Assembly (NCBI GenBank): GCA_021204085.1
Contig: JAJPZY010000075.1
Span: 1-63,216, forward strand
Source of the DNA: Clostridiales bacterium
Lineage (GTDB): Bacteria > Bacillota > Clostridia > Lachnospirales > Lachnospiraceae
Reading direction: 5' to 3'
Length of the DNA: 63,216 nt
Shown one piece after another: positions 24,548 to 33,669 of the stretch (positions are counted from its first letter, which is position 1; each line of letters starts with the position of its first letter). The translations under genes were made by a program, and so were the position numbers. The notes under the pieces were generated by a model. The model ran no database searches, had not been told where the DNA came from, and was given only the letters and a program-made list of their open reading frames with translations.

Positions 24548-25366
24548 ATGCGAAAAACAGCGTTAACAATCGCCGGCAGTGACTGCAGCGGCGGCGCCGG
24601 CATTCAGGCGGACATAAAAACGATGATGGCAAACGGGGTTTACGCCATGAGTGCGGTCACGGCGCTGACGGCTCAGAATACCACGGGGGTAGCCGCGATT
24701 CAGGAGTCTGCGCCGGAGTTTCTGGCGCAGCAGCTGGACTGTATTTTTACGGATATCTATCCGGACGCGGTGAAGATCGGCATGGTTTCCTCCGCGGAAT
24801 TGATTCGTGTGATCGCGGAAAAACTGGAGTTTTATCAGGCGAAAAATATTGTGGTGGACCCGGTGATGGTGGCGACCAGCGGTTCCCGCCTGATCGATGA
24901 GAAGGCGCTGGATATCCTGGAAACCAGGCTGCTTCCCCTCGCTGCTGTTGTAACGCCGAACATTCCGGAGGCAGAGATTCTGTCCGGGCAGCAGATTGCG
25001 TCTGCTGAGGATATGATCGCTGCGGCGGCAAAAATCAGCGAGACCCGGGGCTGCGCGGTTTTGCTGAAAGGCGGGCACAGTCTGAATGACGCGAACGATT
25101 TGCTTTATCGGGCGAAAGAGACTAATTCCGGCGATTGGGGGACAAAAGAGAAATATGTCTGGTTCTACGGACGGCGCATAGATAATCCCAATACGCACGG
25201 AACCGGCTGTACGCTCTCTAGCGCCATTGCCGCCAACCTTGCGAAGGGATATAATTTGGAAGCTTCTATCCGACGGGCGAAGAATTATCTTTCCGGAGCT
25301 TTGTCGGCCATGCTGAATCTCGGGCATGGAAGCGGGCCGATGGATCACGGGTTCATGATCAACTGA
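24548..25366 (+). CDS. thiD: Hydroxymethylpyrimidine/phosphomethylpyrimidine kinase
   Basis: Ribokinase-fold kinase of 272 residues that phosphorylates HMP and HMP-P for ThiE. It shows LTIAGSDCSGGAGIQADIK, VVDPVMVATSGSRL, LLKGGHS and the anion-hole/catalytic segment THGTGCTLSSAIAA. GGGAGG precedes ATG 24548. It probably shares the thiE transcript. The family also contains pyridoxal kinases, but the neighbouring thiE supports ThiD. Confidence 0.93.
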   Translation: MRKTALTIAGSDCSGGAGIQADIKTMMANGVYAMSAVTALTAQNTTGVAAIQESAPEFLAQQLDCIFTDIYPDAVKIGMVSSAELIRVIAEKLEFYQAKNIVVDPVMVATSGSRLIDEKALDILETRLLPLAAVVTPNIPEAEILSGQQIASAEDMIAAAAKISETRGCAVLLKGGHSLNDANDLLYRAKETNSGDWGTKEKYVWFYGRRIDNPNTHGTGCTLSSAIAANLAKGYNLEASIRRAKNYLSGALSAMLNLGHGSGPMDHGFMIN

Positions 25367-25536
25367 CAGAGATTTATAAAAAGTTTATAACAGAATAAAT
25401 AGTCATCTTTTTATTTGTATGATATACTAATCAGGATTTTGCGGGTGAGTGTGGACATATTTATTACATGATAACCTGAAAATGATAGAGACGACACACT
25501 GGTTTACGGATTATACACAGAAAAATGGAGATAATT

Positions 25537-27258
25537 ATGTTTGATGATCAGGATTTCAGAGAAGTAAATGAGGATGGTTCCGATATCAGGGAGACGTCCG
25601 GAAGCGGCAATGATAGCGGCAGTGCTGCGGGAGATGTCATTTCCGGGTCTGAGGACAGAAAAGATGACCGAAGTGAGTATGAGGAATACTGTTCCCTCTG
25701 TCATCGTCCGGCGAGCCGGTGCGGGCGGCTGATTCACGTGCCGAACAATATGAATATCTGTCAGGACTGCATGCAGAAGACGTTCGACAGTATGGCGAAT
25801 ATGGGGTTCCCGGGTTTTCAGGGAATGGATATCGATCTCGGCAGCTTGTTCGGAAATCCCGGCAATTTTGATGGCAGTAACCTTTTCGGGGGAGCCGGCG
25901 GCAGCAGGAATAGCGGAGATGGAAATAAATCTGGCAACCGCAGCGGGACAGGCAGTGCAGGCAACGGCGGTAAAGAGAATGGCGAAACCCCGGACGAAAA
26001 TTCCGGGACGGATGACAACCGCCGTGTCAACAACAATGTCCGTATTCCGAATATCAGCTTTGTCAATATGTCTGACCTTCAGGGGCTTTTCGGTCACCAG
26101 CAGAAGGTGAAGGCAAAGCAGAAAAAGCCGGAGAAGAAGCCGGAAGCAGTATTGGACATCAAGCAGATTCCGGCACCGCACAAGATCAAGGCGAGCCTCG
26201 ATGAGTATGTGGTAGGGCAGGAGTATGCGAAAAAAGTGATGTCCGTTGCGGTATATAACCACTATAAGCGTGTGGCGTCCCAGACGAACCTTGTGGACGA
26301 TGGGATAGAGATTGAGAAGTCCAATATGCTCATGGTCGGACCGACGGGTTCCGGAAAAACCTATCTGGTGAAAACGCTGGCGAGACTGCTGAATGTGCCG
26401 TTGGCGATTGCGGATGCGACGTCTCTGACAGAGGCAGGATACATCGGCGATGATATTGAGAGCATTCTTTCGAAGCTTCTTGCCGCGGCGGACAATGATG
26501 TGGAACGGGCGGAGCATGGCATCGTATTTGTCGACGAGATTGATAAACTGGCCAGAAAGAAAAATGCGACGCAGCGCGATGTCAGCGGTGAATCCGTTCA
26601 ACAGGGGATGCTGCGTCTGTTGGAAGGTTCTGAGGTGGAAGTGCCTGTCGGGGCGACAAATAAGAACGCCATGGTGCCGATGACTACGATCGATACAAAG
26701 AATATTCTTTTTATCTGCGGCGGCGCGTTTCCCGGACTGGAGGATATCATCAAAGAGCGTTTGAATGAACACGCGGCGATCGGTTTCCGTGCGGATCTGA
26801 AGGATAAGTATGATGAGGAGGAAAATATTTTGCGGCATGTCACCACGGAAGATGTCCGCAAATTCGGCATGATTCCGGAGTTTATCGGCCGTTTGCCGAT
26901 CCTTTTCTCACTCGATGCTTTGACAGAGGATATGTTGGTACAGATTTTAAAAGAGCCGAAGAACGCCATCATTAAGCAGTATCAGAAGCTGCTGGCGATG
27001 GACGAGGTGCAGCTGGAGTTTGAGGAGGATGCCCTGCGGGCCATCGCAAAGAAGGCAAAAGAGAAAAAAGTGGGTGCCCGTGCGCTGCGCTCAATCATTG
27101 AAGAGTTTATGTTGGATATCATGTATGAGATACCGAAGGATGAAAACATCGGTAAAGTAACAATCACAAGGGAGTACATAGAAAAAACGGGTGGCCCGCT
27201 GATTCAGATGCGGGGCATCCCAAGCCTGGAGGACAAACAAAGTGGGAGTCAGAGTTGA
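25537..27258 (+). CDS. clpX: ClpX-type AAA+ unfoldase with expanded zinc-domain linker
   Basis: Unfoldase of the ClpXP protease, 573 residues against about 420 in typical ClpX. An acidic, Ser/Gly-rich head (1-45) precedes a four-cysteine zinc finger (CSLC about residue 52, CQDC about 75). An Asn/Gly/Ser-rich stretch of about 100 residues follows, and only then the AAA+ core: Walker A GPTGSGKTY, pore loop AGYIGDD, Walker B FVDEIDKLA, the ClpP-docking IGF loop in HAAIGFRADL, and FIGRLPI. All catalytic and docking elements are intact. ATG 25537 has GGAG upstream; ATG 25525 does not. There is no clpP or tig gene nearby, so it may be a second ClpX. It overlaps the following gene by 17 bp. Confidence 0.9.
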   Translation: MFDDQDFREVNEDGSDIRETSGSGNDSGSAAGDVISGSEDRKDDRSEYEEYCSLCHRPASRCGRLIHVPNNMNICQDCMQKTFDSMANMGFPGFQGMDIDLGSLFGNPGNFDGSNLFGGAGGSRNSGDGNKSGNRSGTGSAGNGGKENGETPDENSGTDDNRRVNNNVRIPNISFVNMSDLQGLFGHQQKVKAKQKKPEKKPEAVLDIKQIPAPHKIKASLDEYVVGQEYAKKVMSVAVYNHYKRVASQTNLVDDGIEIEKSNMLMVGPTGSGKTYLVKTLARLLNVPLAIADATSLTEAGYIGDDIESILSKLLAAADNDVERAEHGIVFVDEIDKLARKKNATQRDVSGESVQQGMLRLLEGSEVEVPVGATNKNAMVPMTTIDTKNILFICGGAFPGLEDIIKERLNEHAAIGFRADLKDKYDEEENILRHVTTEDVRKFGMIPEFIGRLPILFSLDALTEDMLVQILKEPKNAIIKQYQKLLAMDEVQLEFEEDALRAIAKKAKEKKVGARALRSIIEEFMLDIMYEIPKDENIGKVTITREYIEKTGGPLIQMRGIPSLEDKQSGSQS

Positions 27259-29428
27259 TGGAAGAACGTTTTATCTGGAGACGGCGAATACGCTTTACCA
27301 GATGAAGGCGGATGAGTATGGAGTTTTGAAACACCTGTGGTATGGTGCAAAAACCGGCCAGGACATGGAATATCTTCTGGATTACCCGGATGTGGGATTT
27401 TCCGGAAATATTTATGACGCGGAGAACAATCGAAACTATTCACTGGATACCCTGCCGCTTGAGTATGCGACGGAAGGAATTGGGGATTTTCGTATCCCGG
27501 CGGTAGGCGTGCGGTATCCGAACGGGGCTTCCGCCTTGGATTTGCGGTATGAGAGCTATCGGATTGAGCCCGGAAAGTACTCGATTCCGGGGCTACCGGC
27601 AGTTTACGCGGAAGAATATGAGGCGGAGACGGTGGCGATTACGTTAAAAGACACCGCCTCAGATATTCGCGTTGTTTTAAAATACGGTGTACTGCCGGCG
27701 TTTGACGTGATTACCCGCAGCGCCGTGATCATCAATGACGGCACACAGGCAGTCATGGTCAATAAGGCGCACAGTCTCTGTCTGGATATCCCGTACGGAC
27801 ACTGGGAATGGGTACATTTCCATGGGAGGTGGACGAAGGAGCGCGAGCCGGAGCGCAGGCCGCTTCTTCACGGAATCCAGCAGAGCTCCAGTAAAAGGGG
27901 CACCAGCAGCCACCAGCAGAATCCGGTGGTTTTGCTTTGCCGGGAGGGCTGCACGGAGACCAGCGGAACCTGTATCGGCGCGGTGCTGATGTACAGCGGC
28001 TGTTTTCAGACGCAGATCGAGTATGATCAGCTGAATCAGACCCGGGTGGTCATGGGGATGAATACACATACCTTCAGCTGGGAGCTGAAACCCGGGAACT
28101 CTTTTTACACGCCGGAGGTGATCCTGTCACAGTCTACCACCGGCTTTGAGACGCTGTCCCACCAGTTTCACCGGGTCATCCGGGAGCACGTCTGCCGGGG
28201 CAAGTATAAAATGATCGAACGGCCGGTGCTGATTAATAACTGGGAAGCGACCTATTTTGATTTTAATGAGGACAAACTGGTAGAGATCGCGAAGGGCGCG
28301 GCAGAACTCGGCGTGGATATGCTGGTTATGGATGATGGATGGTTCGGAAAGCGCGACAGCGACAGCAAGGGGCTGGGCGACTGGTACGTGAATCAGGAGA
28401 AGCTACCGAACGGTCTGGAGGGCCTGGTAAAGAAAGTCAATGATCTGGGATTGCAGTTCGGCATCTGGGTGGAGCCGGAGATGGTTTCTGAGGACAGTGA
28501 CCTCTTCCGCGCGCATCCGGAGTGGGCGATTCAGATTCCCGGACGCAAGCCGACGCGGAGTCGTTTTCAGCTGGTGCTGGATATGAGCAGAAAGGATGTG
28601 CAGGATTACCTGTTTGACGCTTTGAGCCGTATCTTAAGTTCCGCGAACATTTCCTATGTGAAGTGGGATTTTAACCGCAGTGTCAGCGACTGGTATTCGG
28701 AGGCGCTGCCTGCTGCCCGGCAAAAGGAAATGTCCCACCGCTTTGTACTTGAACTCTATGATCTGCTGGAGCGTCTGACGTCGGCTTTCCCTAATGTGCT
28801 TTTTGAGGGGTGCTGCGGCGGAGGCGGAAGATTTGACGCCGGGATATTGTATTACTGTCCGCAGATCTGGTGCAGTGATGATACGGATGCTTTTGAACGG
28901 ACGCAGATTCAGTACGGAACCTCATTTTTCTATCCGATTTCTGCCATGGGATCTCATGTATCGGCGGTGCCGAACCATCAGACCGGCCGCGTGACGCCGC
29001 TCAAATCCAGAGGAATTACGGCTATGTCGGGAAGCTTTGGATTTGAACTGGATTTAAATAAGTTGACAGATGAGGAAAAAGAGGAAGTCAAACTCCAGAT
29101 CGCGCTGTTTAAAGAGTACGGGCCGCTGATTCACAACGGAAAATATTATCGCCTGAGCGATCCGTTCCGGGAAAAGTATGCAATCTGGGAGTATGTGTCT
29201 AGGGATGCGAAAAAGGTGCTTGTCCATGCGCTGATCTTCCGGACGGAGCCGAATATGCTTCGGTATCCGATTCGTTTGCGCGGTCTGGATCCGGATAAAA
29301 AGTACCGCCTGCGCGAGGACGGGGTGATCTATTCCGGGAATGCGCTGATGAACGGCGGAATTTTGATTCCGAAAGTATGGGGCGACTATGTGCCTGTGGA
29401 GATGTATCTGGAAGCGATTGATGCGTAA
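27242..29428 (+). CDS. Alpha-galactosidase, glycoside hydrolase family 36
   Basis: Cytoplasmic-type GH36 enzyme of 728 residues, no signal peptide. N-terminal beta-supersandwich, then the barrel with MDDGWFGKRDSD, IWVEPEMVSEDSDLF, the nucleophile Asp in YVKWDFNRSVSD (about residue 477), FEGCCGGGGRFD and the acid/base Asp in WCSDDTDA (about 545). It would release terminal alpha-galactose from raffinose-type sugars. Start GTG 27242 has GGAGGA 8 nt upstream within the clpX coding region, so the genes overlap by 17 bp and are translationally linked. No sugar transporter lies beside it. Confidence 0.93.
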   Translation: MGVRVDGRTFYLETANTLYQMKADEYGVLKHLWYGAKTGQDMEYLLDYPDVGFSGNIYDAENNRNYSLDTLPLEYATEGIGDFRIPAVGVRYPNGASALDLRYESYRIEPGKYSIPGLPAVYAEEYEAETVAITLKDTASDIRVVLKYGVLPAFDVITRSAVIINDGTQAVMVNKAHSLCLDIPYGHWEWVHFHGRWTKEREPERRPLLHGIQQSSSKRGTSSHQQNPVVLLCREGCTETSGTCIGAVLMYSGCFQTQIEYDQLNQTRVVMGMNTHTFSWELKPGNSFYTPEVILSQSTTGFETLSHQFHRVIREHVCRGKYKMIERPVLINNWEATYFDFNEDKLVEIAKGAAELGVDMLVMDDGWFGKRDSDSKGLGDWYVNQEKLPNGLEGLVKKVNDLGLQFGIWVEPEMVSEDSDLFRAHPEWAIQIPGRKPTRSRFQLVLDMSRKDVQDYLFDALSRILSSANISYVKWDFNRSVSDWYSEALPAARQKEMSHRFVLELYDLLERLTSAFPNVLFEGCCGGGGRFDAGILYYCPQIWCSDDTDAFERTQIQYGTSFFYPISAMGSHVSAVPNHQTGRVTPLKSRGITAMSGSFGFELDLNKLTDEEKEEVKLQIALFKEYGPLIHNGKYYRLSDPFREKYAIWEYVSRDAKKVLVHALIFRTEPNMLRYPIRLRGLDPDKKYRLREDGVIYSGNALMNGGILIPKVWGDYVPVEMYLEAIDA

Positions 29429-29571
29429 GAAGGAGATCATTTGGTCTGGATTTACATATAATAGAGTAAATAAATATAGGAATGCCGAGGGCCGGAAGAG
29501 GATAATACATAACCGGTTTTGATGACTTGGTTTATCTATATATGAGCTATCGGTATTTTCCTGAATGATAT

Positions 29572-31266
29572 ATGACGGATTCGAATTCTTTCCCCTGCCG
29601 CGATGCGATTTACTCTGATGACTATTATGATTTTATCATCGATTATTTTGCGGATTTCCCCATGGAGGAAGCGGCCTGTTTTCAGAAGGTGAGCAACCGA
29701 TTTGATATAGCCTATTATCCTCGGTCGGAGATGCCGGATCTGAGTCCGGAGGAGTATCCTTATTCGTCGATTCCGAAGTGTTTTGCCCTGATGAATGAGA
29801 CGGCGTTGGAGGACAGCGGCATTCTGCGGCTGCAGAATCCGGCGGGCCTGGATCTTACCGGGCAGGGGATTCTGGTTGGTTTTCTGGATACCGGAATCGA
29901 GTATACCCATCCGGCGTTCTATTATTCGGATGGGATGACGCGGATTGCCGCGATCTGGGATCAGACGGCGGAGGACGGCGTGCCGCCGGAAGGTTTTTCT
30001 TACGGCGCCTTTTATGACAGGGATGCGGTTAATGCGGCGCTTTTGTCGGAGAATCCATTGGAGGTTGTACCGGTTACGGATGAGCATGGGCACGGGACGT
30101 TTCTGGCAGGGGTTGCCTGCGGGAGCACAAATGCGGCGGCGGATTTTACCGGAGCCGCTCCACTGTCAGAAATTCTGGTGGTAAAATGTAAGGAAGCGAA
30201 GCCTTATCTGAGAGAGTATTATTATGTCCCGGATGGCGTGCCGGTGTTTCAGGAGAATGATCTGATGCTGGCACTGTCATGGCTGATCCGCATGGCGGAG
30301 AGGCTTCAGAAACCGCTGGTTATCTGCATCGGGATGGGGACTGCCATAGGCAGTCATGCCGGTGAGGATGCGATTTCGATTTTTTGTGATGAAATCGGGC
30401 GGCTTCGGCAGCAGTGTATTGTGACCTGTGCCGGAAATGAGGCAAACGCGCGTCATCATTATTATAAATCCGGCATGAGAGAAAACGAAACAGATGCGAT
30501 TGAGATTTCGGTCGGAGATGGTGTGCCGGGTTTTTTTATGGAGTGCTGGGCGGCAGTGCCGGAGATTTACCGCGTGGCCATTGTGTCCCCGTCAGGAGAG
30601 CGGTTTGTGGGAAGCGGAAGCCTGATCGGCAGACAGACGCATGAATTTCTTTTTGAAAAGACGATGCTGACGGTGGATTATGCGGTGACGGGAGAAAACA
30701 TGAGGAACCAGTTGATTCGGCTCGCCTTTTTTGCTCCTTATTCCGGAGTCTGGACGGTGCAGCTGACATCTGTGTTGGTTCTGGAGGGAGCTTTTCATTG
30801 CTGGCTGCCGTTAACGGATTTGCTAAAGGGAGAGGTTGTGTTTCTGCGGTCGGATCCGGATACGACGATTCTTTCGCCGGGAATGTCCGCAGCGGCGGTT
30901 TGTGTCGGTGCATATCAGACAAACGGTGATGCAATCTGGCCGGCTTCCGGAAGAGGATACAGTGTGTCCGGAACAGTAAAGCCGGATGTTCTTGCACCCG
31001 GAGTGAACGTATATGGACCGGGGCTTCGGGACAGTTATACCGTGCGGACAGGAACCAGTATCGGAGCAGCTGTGACTGCCGGTGCGTGTGCGCAGCTTTT
31101 CCAGTGGGGAATTCTGCAGCTGGGAGCCTCCTGGCTGAATTCTGTGAGTCTGTCAAATTTTCTGATCCGGGGCGCGCGGCGCAATGATGGGCGTGCATAT
31201 CCGAATCATGCGTATGGGTATGGATTCTTGGATGCGTATGGGGCGCTTGAGGTGCTTCGGGTATGA
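29572..31266 (+). CDS. S8 (subtilisin-like) serine peptidase, Csp-related
   Basis: A 564-residue protein with all three catalytic residues: Asp in VGFLDTGIEYTHP (about residue 106), His in DEHGHGTFLAG (about 173) and Ser in GTSIGAAVTAG (about 497). A large jelly-roll-like insertion sits between His and Ser, as in the CspABC germination proteases of clostridia. There is no signal peptide. The short N-terminal segment (1-75) may be a prodomain. A role in spore cortex-hydrolase activation is the family precedent; no germination gene is adjacent. No convincing ribosome binding site is seen for ATG 29572. The preceding 29429-29571 has no feature I can support. Confidence 0.87.
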   Translation: MTDSNSFPCRDAIYSDDYYDFIIDYFADFPMEEAACFQKVSNRFDIAYYPRSEMPDLSPEEYPYSSIPKCFALMNETALEDSGILRLQNPAGLDLTGQGILVGFLDTGIEYTHPAFYYSDGMTRIAAIWDQTAEDGVPPEGFSYGAFYDRDAVNAALLSENPLEVVPVTDEHGHGTFLAGVACGSTNAAADFTGAAPLSEILVVKCKEAKPYLREYYYVPDGVPVFQENDLMLALSWLIRMAERLQKPLVICIGMGTAIGSHAGEDAISIFCDEIGRLRQQCIVTCAGNEANARHHYYKSGMRENETDAIEISVGDGVPGFFMECWAAVPEIYRVAIVSPSGERFVGSGSLIGRQTHEFLFEKTMLTVDYAVTGENMRNQLIRLAFFAPYSGVWTVQLTSVLVLEGAFHCWLPLTDLLKGEVVFLRSDPDTTILSPGMSAAAVCVGAYQTNGDAIWPASGRGYSVSGTVKPDVLAPGVNVYGPGLRDSYTVRTGTSIGAAVTAGACAQLFQWGILQLGASWLNSVSLSNFLIRGARRNDGRAYPNHAYGYGFLDAYGALEVLRV

Positions 31267-31352
31267 GAAAGGTGCGGATAGGATTTTTTTGCTTTGCAAC
31301 CGTTCGCTCGCGAAGTGTCGCAGGGCGACAATTTATTTGATAAAGAAAAAGA

Positions 31353-31378
31353 ACAGCAGATAAATCTGCTGTCCTTTT
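31353..31378 (+). terminator. Rho-independent terminator after the S8 peptidase
   Basis: A perfect 8-bp stem ACAGCAGA/TCTGCTGT (31353-31360, 31365-31372) with a TAAA loop is followed by CCTTTT. A smaller TGTCGC-AGG-GCGACA hairpin precedes it at about 31316-31330. Confidence 0.75.
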
Positions 31379-31518
31379 CAAGGAGAAGGTATTTTTTACT
31401 ATGGGGGTAGCAAAAAATTATAATGTATTGGGGGTTTACGTATATTATAATACCAGAAAATAAAAATAAGTGTTCACAATCATTTCATTTAAATAAAATA
31501 TTTTTTGGCGATTTTGTC

Positions 31519-31536
31519 AATTACCGAACGGTAATT
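31519..31536. promoter_or_regulatory. Perfect palindrome upstream of larC, candidate operator
   Basis: AATTACCG-AA-CGGTAATT, 8-bp arms, lies 70 bp before the larC start in an A/T-rich region. A partial half-site (AATTACC) recurs at about 31566. The regulator is unknown. The remainder of the 340-bp gap 31267-31606 holds the terminator above and no gene. Confidence 0.45.
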
Positions 31537-31606
31537 CCGGCGATTTCGAAACGATTTTTGTGGAATAATTACCAAAAACATACGACTTTGAGAAAGAGAG
31601 AATACT

Positions 31607-32926
31607 ATGAAGAAGCAATTATATCTTGAATGCTATGCCGGAATCAGCGGTGATATGACAGTAGCAGCCCTGCTGGATTTGGGGGCAGATGAGAAAAGAT
31701 TGCGCCGGGATCTTGAAAGCCTGAGACTGGATGGATATACGGTGGAGGTTTCCCGGGTAAAAAAGAGCGGACTGGATGTCTGTGATTTTGCGGTGAAGCT
31801 GGACGAAGCACATGAGAATCACGATCATGATATGCAGTATCTGCACGGAGAACTGCCGGAGCATGGGCACGCCCCTTCGCATGAACATCTGCATGATCAT
31901 GACCATGGGCATATGCATCATCATGGACATTCCCACCGCGGGCTTCCGGAAATCAAGGGGATTATCGAACATTCTGCCATGACATCCCGAGCGAAAAAGA
32001 CGGCTCTTCGGATTTTTGATATTCTGGCTCATGCGGAGGCGAAGGCACATGGTGTTCCATTGGAAGAAGTACATTTTCATGAGGTGGGAGCTGTCGATTC
32101 GGTTGTCGATATTGCGGCGGCAGCGATCTGTCTGGATGATCTGGGGATAGAGGATGTCATCGTGCCTGTCCTTTATGAGGGCAGAGGATATGTTCGGTGT
32201 CAGCACGGAGTCATTCCGGTTCCGGTCCCGGCTACGCTGAATATTGTTGCTGAGCATCATCTGCTTCTACATCAGACAGAGACCGAAGGAGAATTTGTGA
32301 CGCCCACGGGAGCGGCGATCGCAGCGGCGATTCGTACCGGTGAGAGACTTCCGGATGCATATCGGGTGGAAAAAATCGGACTTGGCGGAGGCAAGCGAAA
32401 CTATGAGCGGCCGAGCATCCTCCGTGCCATGCTGATTGCAACGGGGGAAGGAACCGGTTCTGAACAAAGCACATGCCTAAACGCTGGTCAATCTGACAGA
32501 ATTATGAAAATGGAATGTAATATTGACGATTGCAGCGGAGAGGCTCTGGGATATGCGATGGAGCGGTTATTTCAGGCAGGAGCAAGGGATGTTTATTACA
32601 CACCGATTTTTATGAAGAAAAACCGTCCTGCTTATTTGCTTACGCTGATTTGCGAGCCGGAATTGCAGAAAATCATGGAAAAAATCCTGTTTGCGGAGAC
32701 AACAACAATCGGAATCAGGCGGCAATTGATGAACCGTACGATTTTGCCGCGGCAGAGCCGGGTGATGGAGACATCGTTCGGGAAAGTTGAAGTCAAAGTA
32801 TTGGATACGGACGGTCAAAGCGAGTTTGTGCCGGAATTTGAGAGTGCGGCCCGTATTGCCAGAGAAGAAAATCTGCCGTTTCGGAAGGTATATCAGCAGA
32901 TTATGAAGGAATTGTCTGAGAAATAG
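31607..32926 (+). CDS. larC: Nickel pincer cofactor biosynthesis protein LarC (single frame)
   Basis: CTP-dependent nickel insertase for the nickel-pincer nucleotide cofactor of lactate racemase-type enzymes. It has 439 residues: the conserved LYLECYAGISGDM start, a His-rich metal-binding stretch (about residues 70-112, over a dozen His), LEEVHFHEVGAVDSVVDI, TPTGAAI, and a C-terminal LarC2-type region with MECNIDDCSGE and RPAYLL. In Lactobacillus plantarum the protein arises by frameshifting between larC1 and larC2; here it is one continuous frame. larA, larB and larE are absent from the window. GAAAGAGAG precedes ATG 31607. Confidence 0.92.
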   Translation: MKKQLYLECYAGISGDMTVAALLDLGADEKRLRRDLESLRLDGYTVEVSRVKKSGLDVCDFAVKLDEAHENHDHDMQYLHGELPEHGHAPSHEHLHDHDHGHMHHHGHSHRGLPEIKGIIEHSAMTSRAKKTALRIFDILAHAEAKAHGVPLEEVHFHEVGAVDSVVDIAAAAICLDDLGIEDVIVPVLYEGRGYVRCQHGVIPVPVPATLNIVAEHHLLLHQTETEGEFVTPTGAAIAAAIRTGERLPDAYRVEKIGLGGGKRNYERPSILRAMLIATGEGTGSEQSTCLNAGQSDRIMKMECNIDDCSGEALGYAMERLFQAGARDVYYTPIFMKKNRPAYLLTLICEPELQKIMEKILFAETTTIGIRRQLMNRTILPRQSRVMETSFGKVEVKVLDTDGQSEFVPEFESAARIAREENLPFRKVYQQIMKELSEK

Positions 32927-32986
32927 TGCCATCAGCTGTATGGTGTTTGATGTAAATGATTTGCCGAAACAGCTACGTCTGCGTAT

Positions 32987-33490
32987 TTATAGTTTGCTGA
33001 CAGCGATACCGTGTTTTTTGAAAAAAATCGCGGCCTGGCGGTCCCATTCATTTTCCAGTGATTTGTCCGGGGAAAAGATTTTGTAAGAGATGCCCGTTGT
33101 GCACACCAATGCGTCATTTTTATAATTAAGATTCAGAAACAGTCCGGTAATATCTTCGTTTTGGAAGCTGCTGCCGGACTGTTCAACTGTCTTTTTCTGA
33201 TTCTGCGGAGAAAGCAGAAACTGGAACTGAAAGGCAGTCGGCTTTCGGTTTCCCCTGATCAGGTTCAGGCAGATTGGGCGGACAAAGGAAAAAGGAATGT
33301 AAGAAAGACCGGCCAGAGCGAACTTCTCCAGATCTTCTTCTGAAAAAAAAGATTCGGAGATCATGCCGTCGATGGCAGTGGTAAATGCAGCGGAAACGGA
33401 AGCTTCCTTCAGGAGAAAGCGATCAAACATATCCCCTTTCAACATCTCGTTCAGCAGCGGGCCGATATCTGTTATTTGCAGTGCTGTCAT
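32987..33490 (-). CDS. Conserved protein of unknown function (possibly DUF5721)
   Basis: A 167-residue soluble protein without signal peptide or membrane helix. Visible segments are MTALQITDIGPLLNEML at the N-terminus, FDRFLLKEASVSAAFTT, and PFSFVRPICLNLIRG. It resembles, from memory, the Lachnospiraceae-wide DUF5721 family; that was not searched. AGGAG lies 6 nt upstream of ATG 33490. It converges on larC and diverges from the transglutaminase-like lipoprotein gene. Confidence 0.65.
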   Translation of the reverse strand: MTALQITDIGPLLNEMLKGDMFDRFLLKEASVSAAFTTAIDGMISESFFSEEDLEKFALAGLSYIPFSFVRPICLNLIRGNRKPTAFQFQFLLSPQNQKKTVEQSGSSFQNEDITGLFLNLNYKNDALVCTTGISYKIFSPDKSLENEWDRQAAIFFKKHGIAVSKL

Positions 33491-33501
33491 AAAAACTCCT
33501 G

Positions 33502-33530
33502 TTCACAAAAGAAATAATCTGTGGTATTAT
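33502..33530 (+). promoter_or_regulatory. Promoter of the transglutaminase-like lipoprotein gene
   Basis: TTCACA (33502-33507), a 17-bp spacer and TATTAT (33525-33530). The leader of about 130 nt contains small hairpins (GGG-TAAA-CCC and AATCAG-GTTC-CTGATT) that may attenuate transcription or stabilise the RNA. Confidence 0.5.
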
Positions 33531-33669
33531 ACATGATATATTGCAATTGCATGGGATCACAGGCAACCTATATGTGGGTAAACCCGGGTGGAAATCAGGT
33601 TCCTGATTTTAATTATAGAAGTATCCTCGTGGAAAAGCAATAGCCAAACATATTTGGGAGATACCAATT

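Noticed and set aside
25504-26838. 444-codon minus-strand frame over clpX
   Set aside because: Shadow of the clpX coding strand; composition is Arg/His/Ile-rich without domains.
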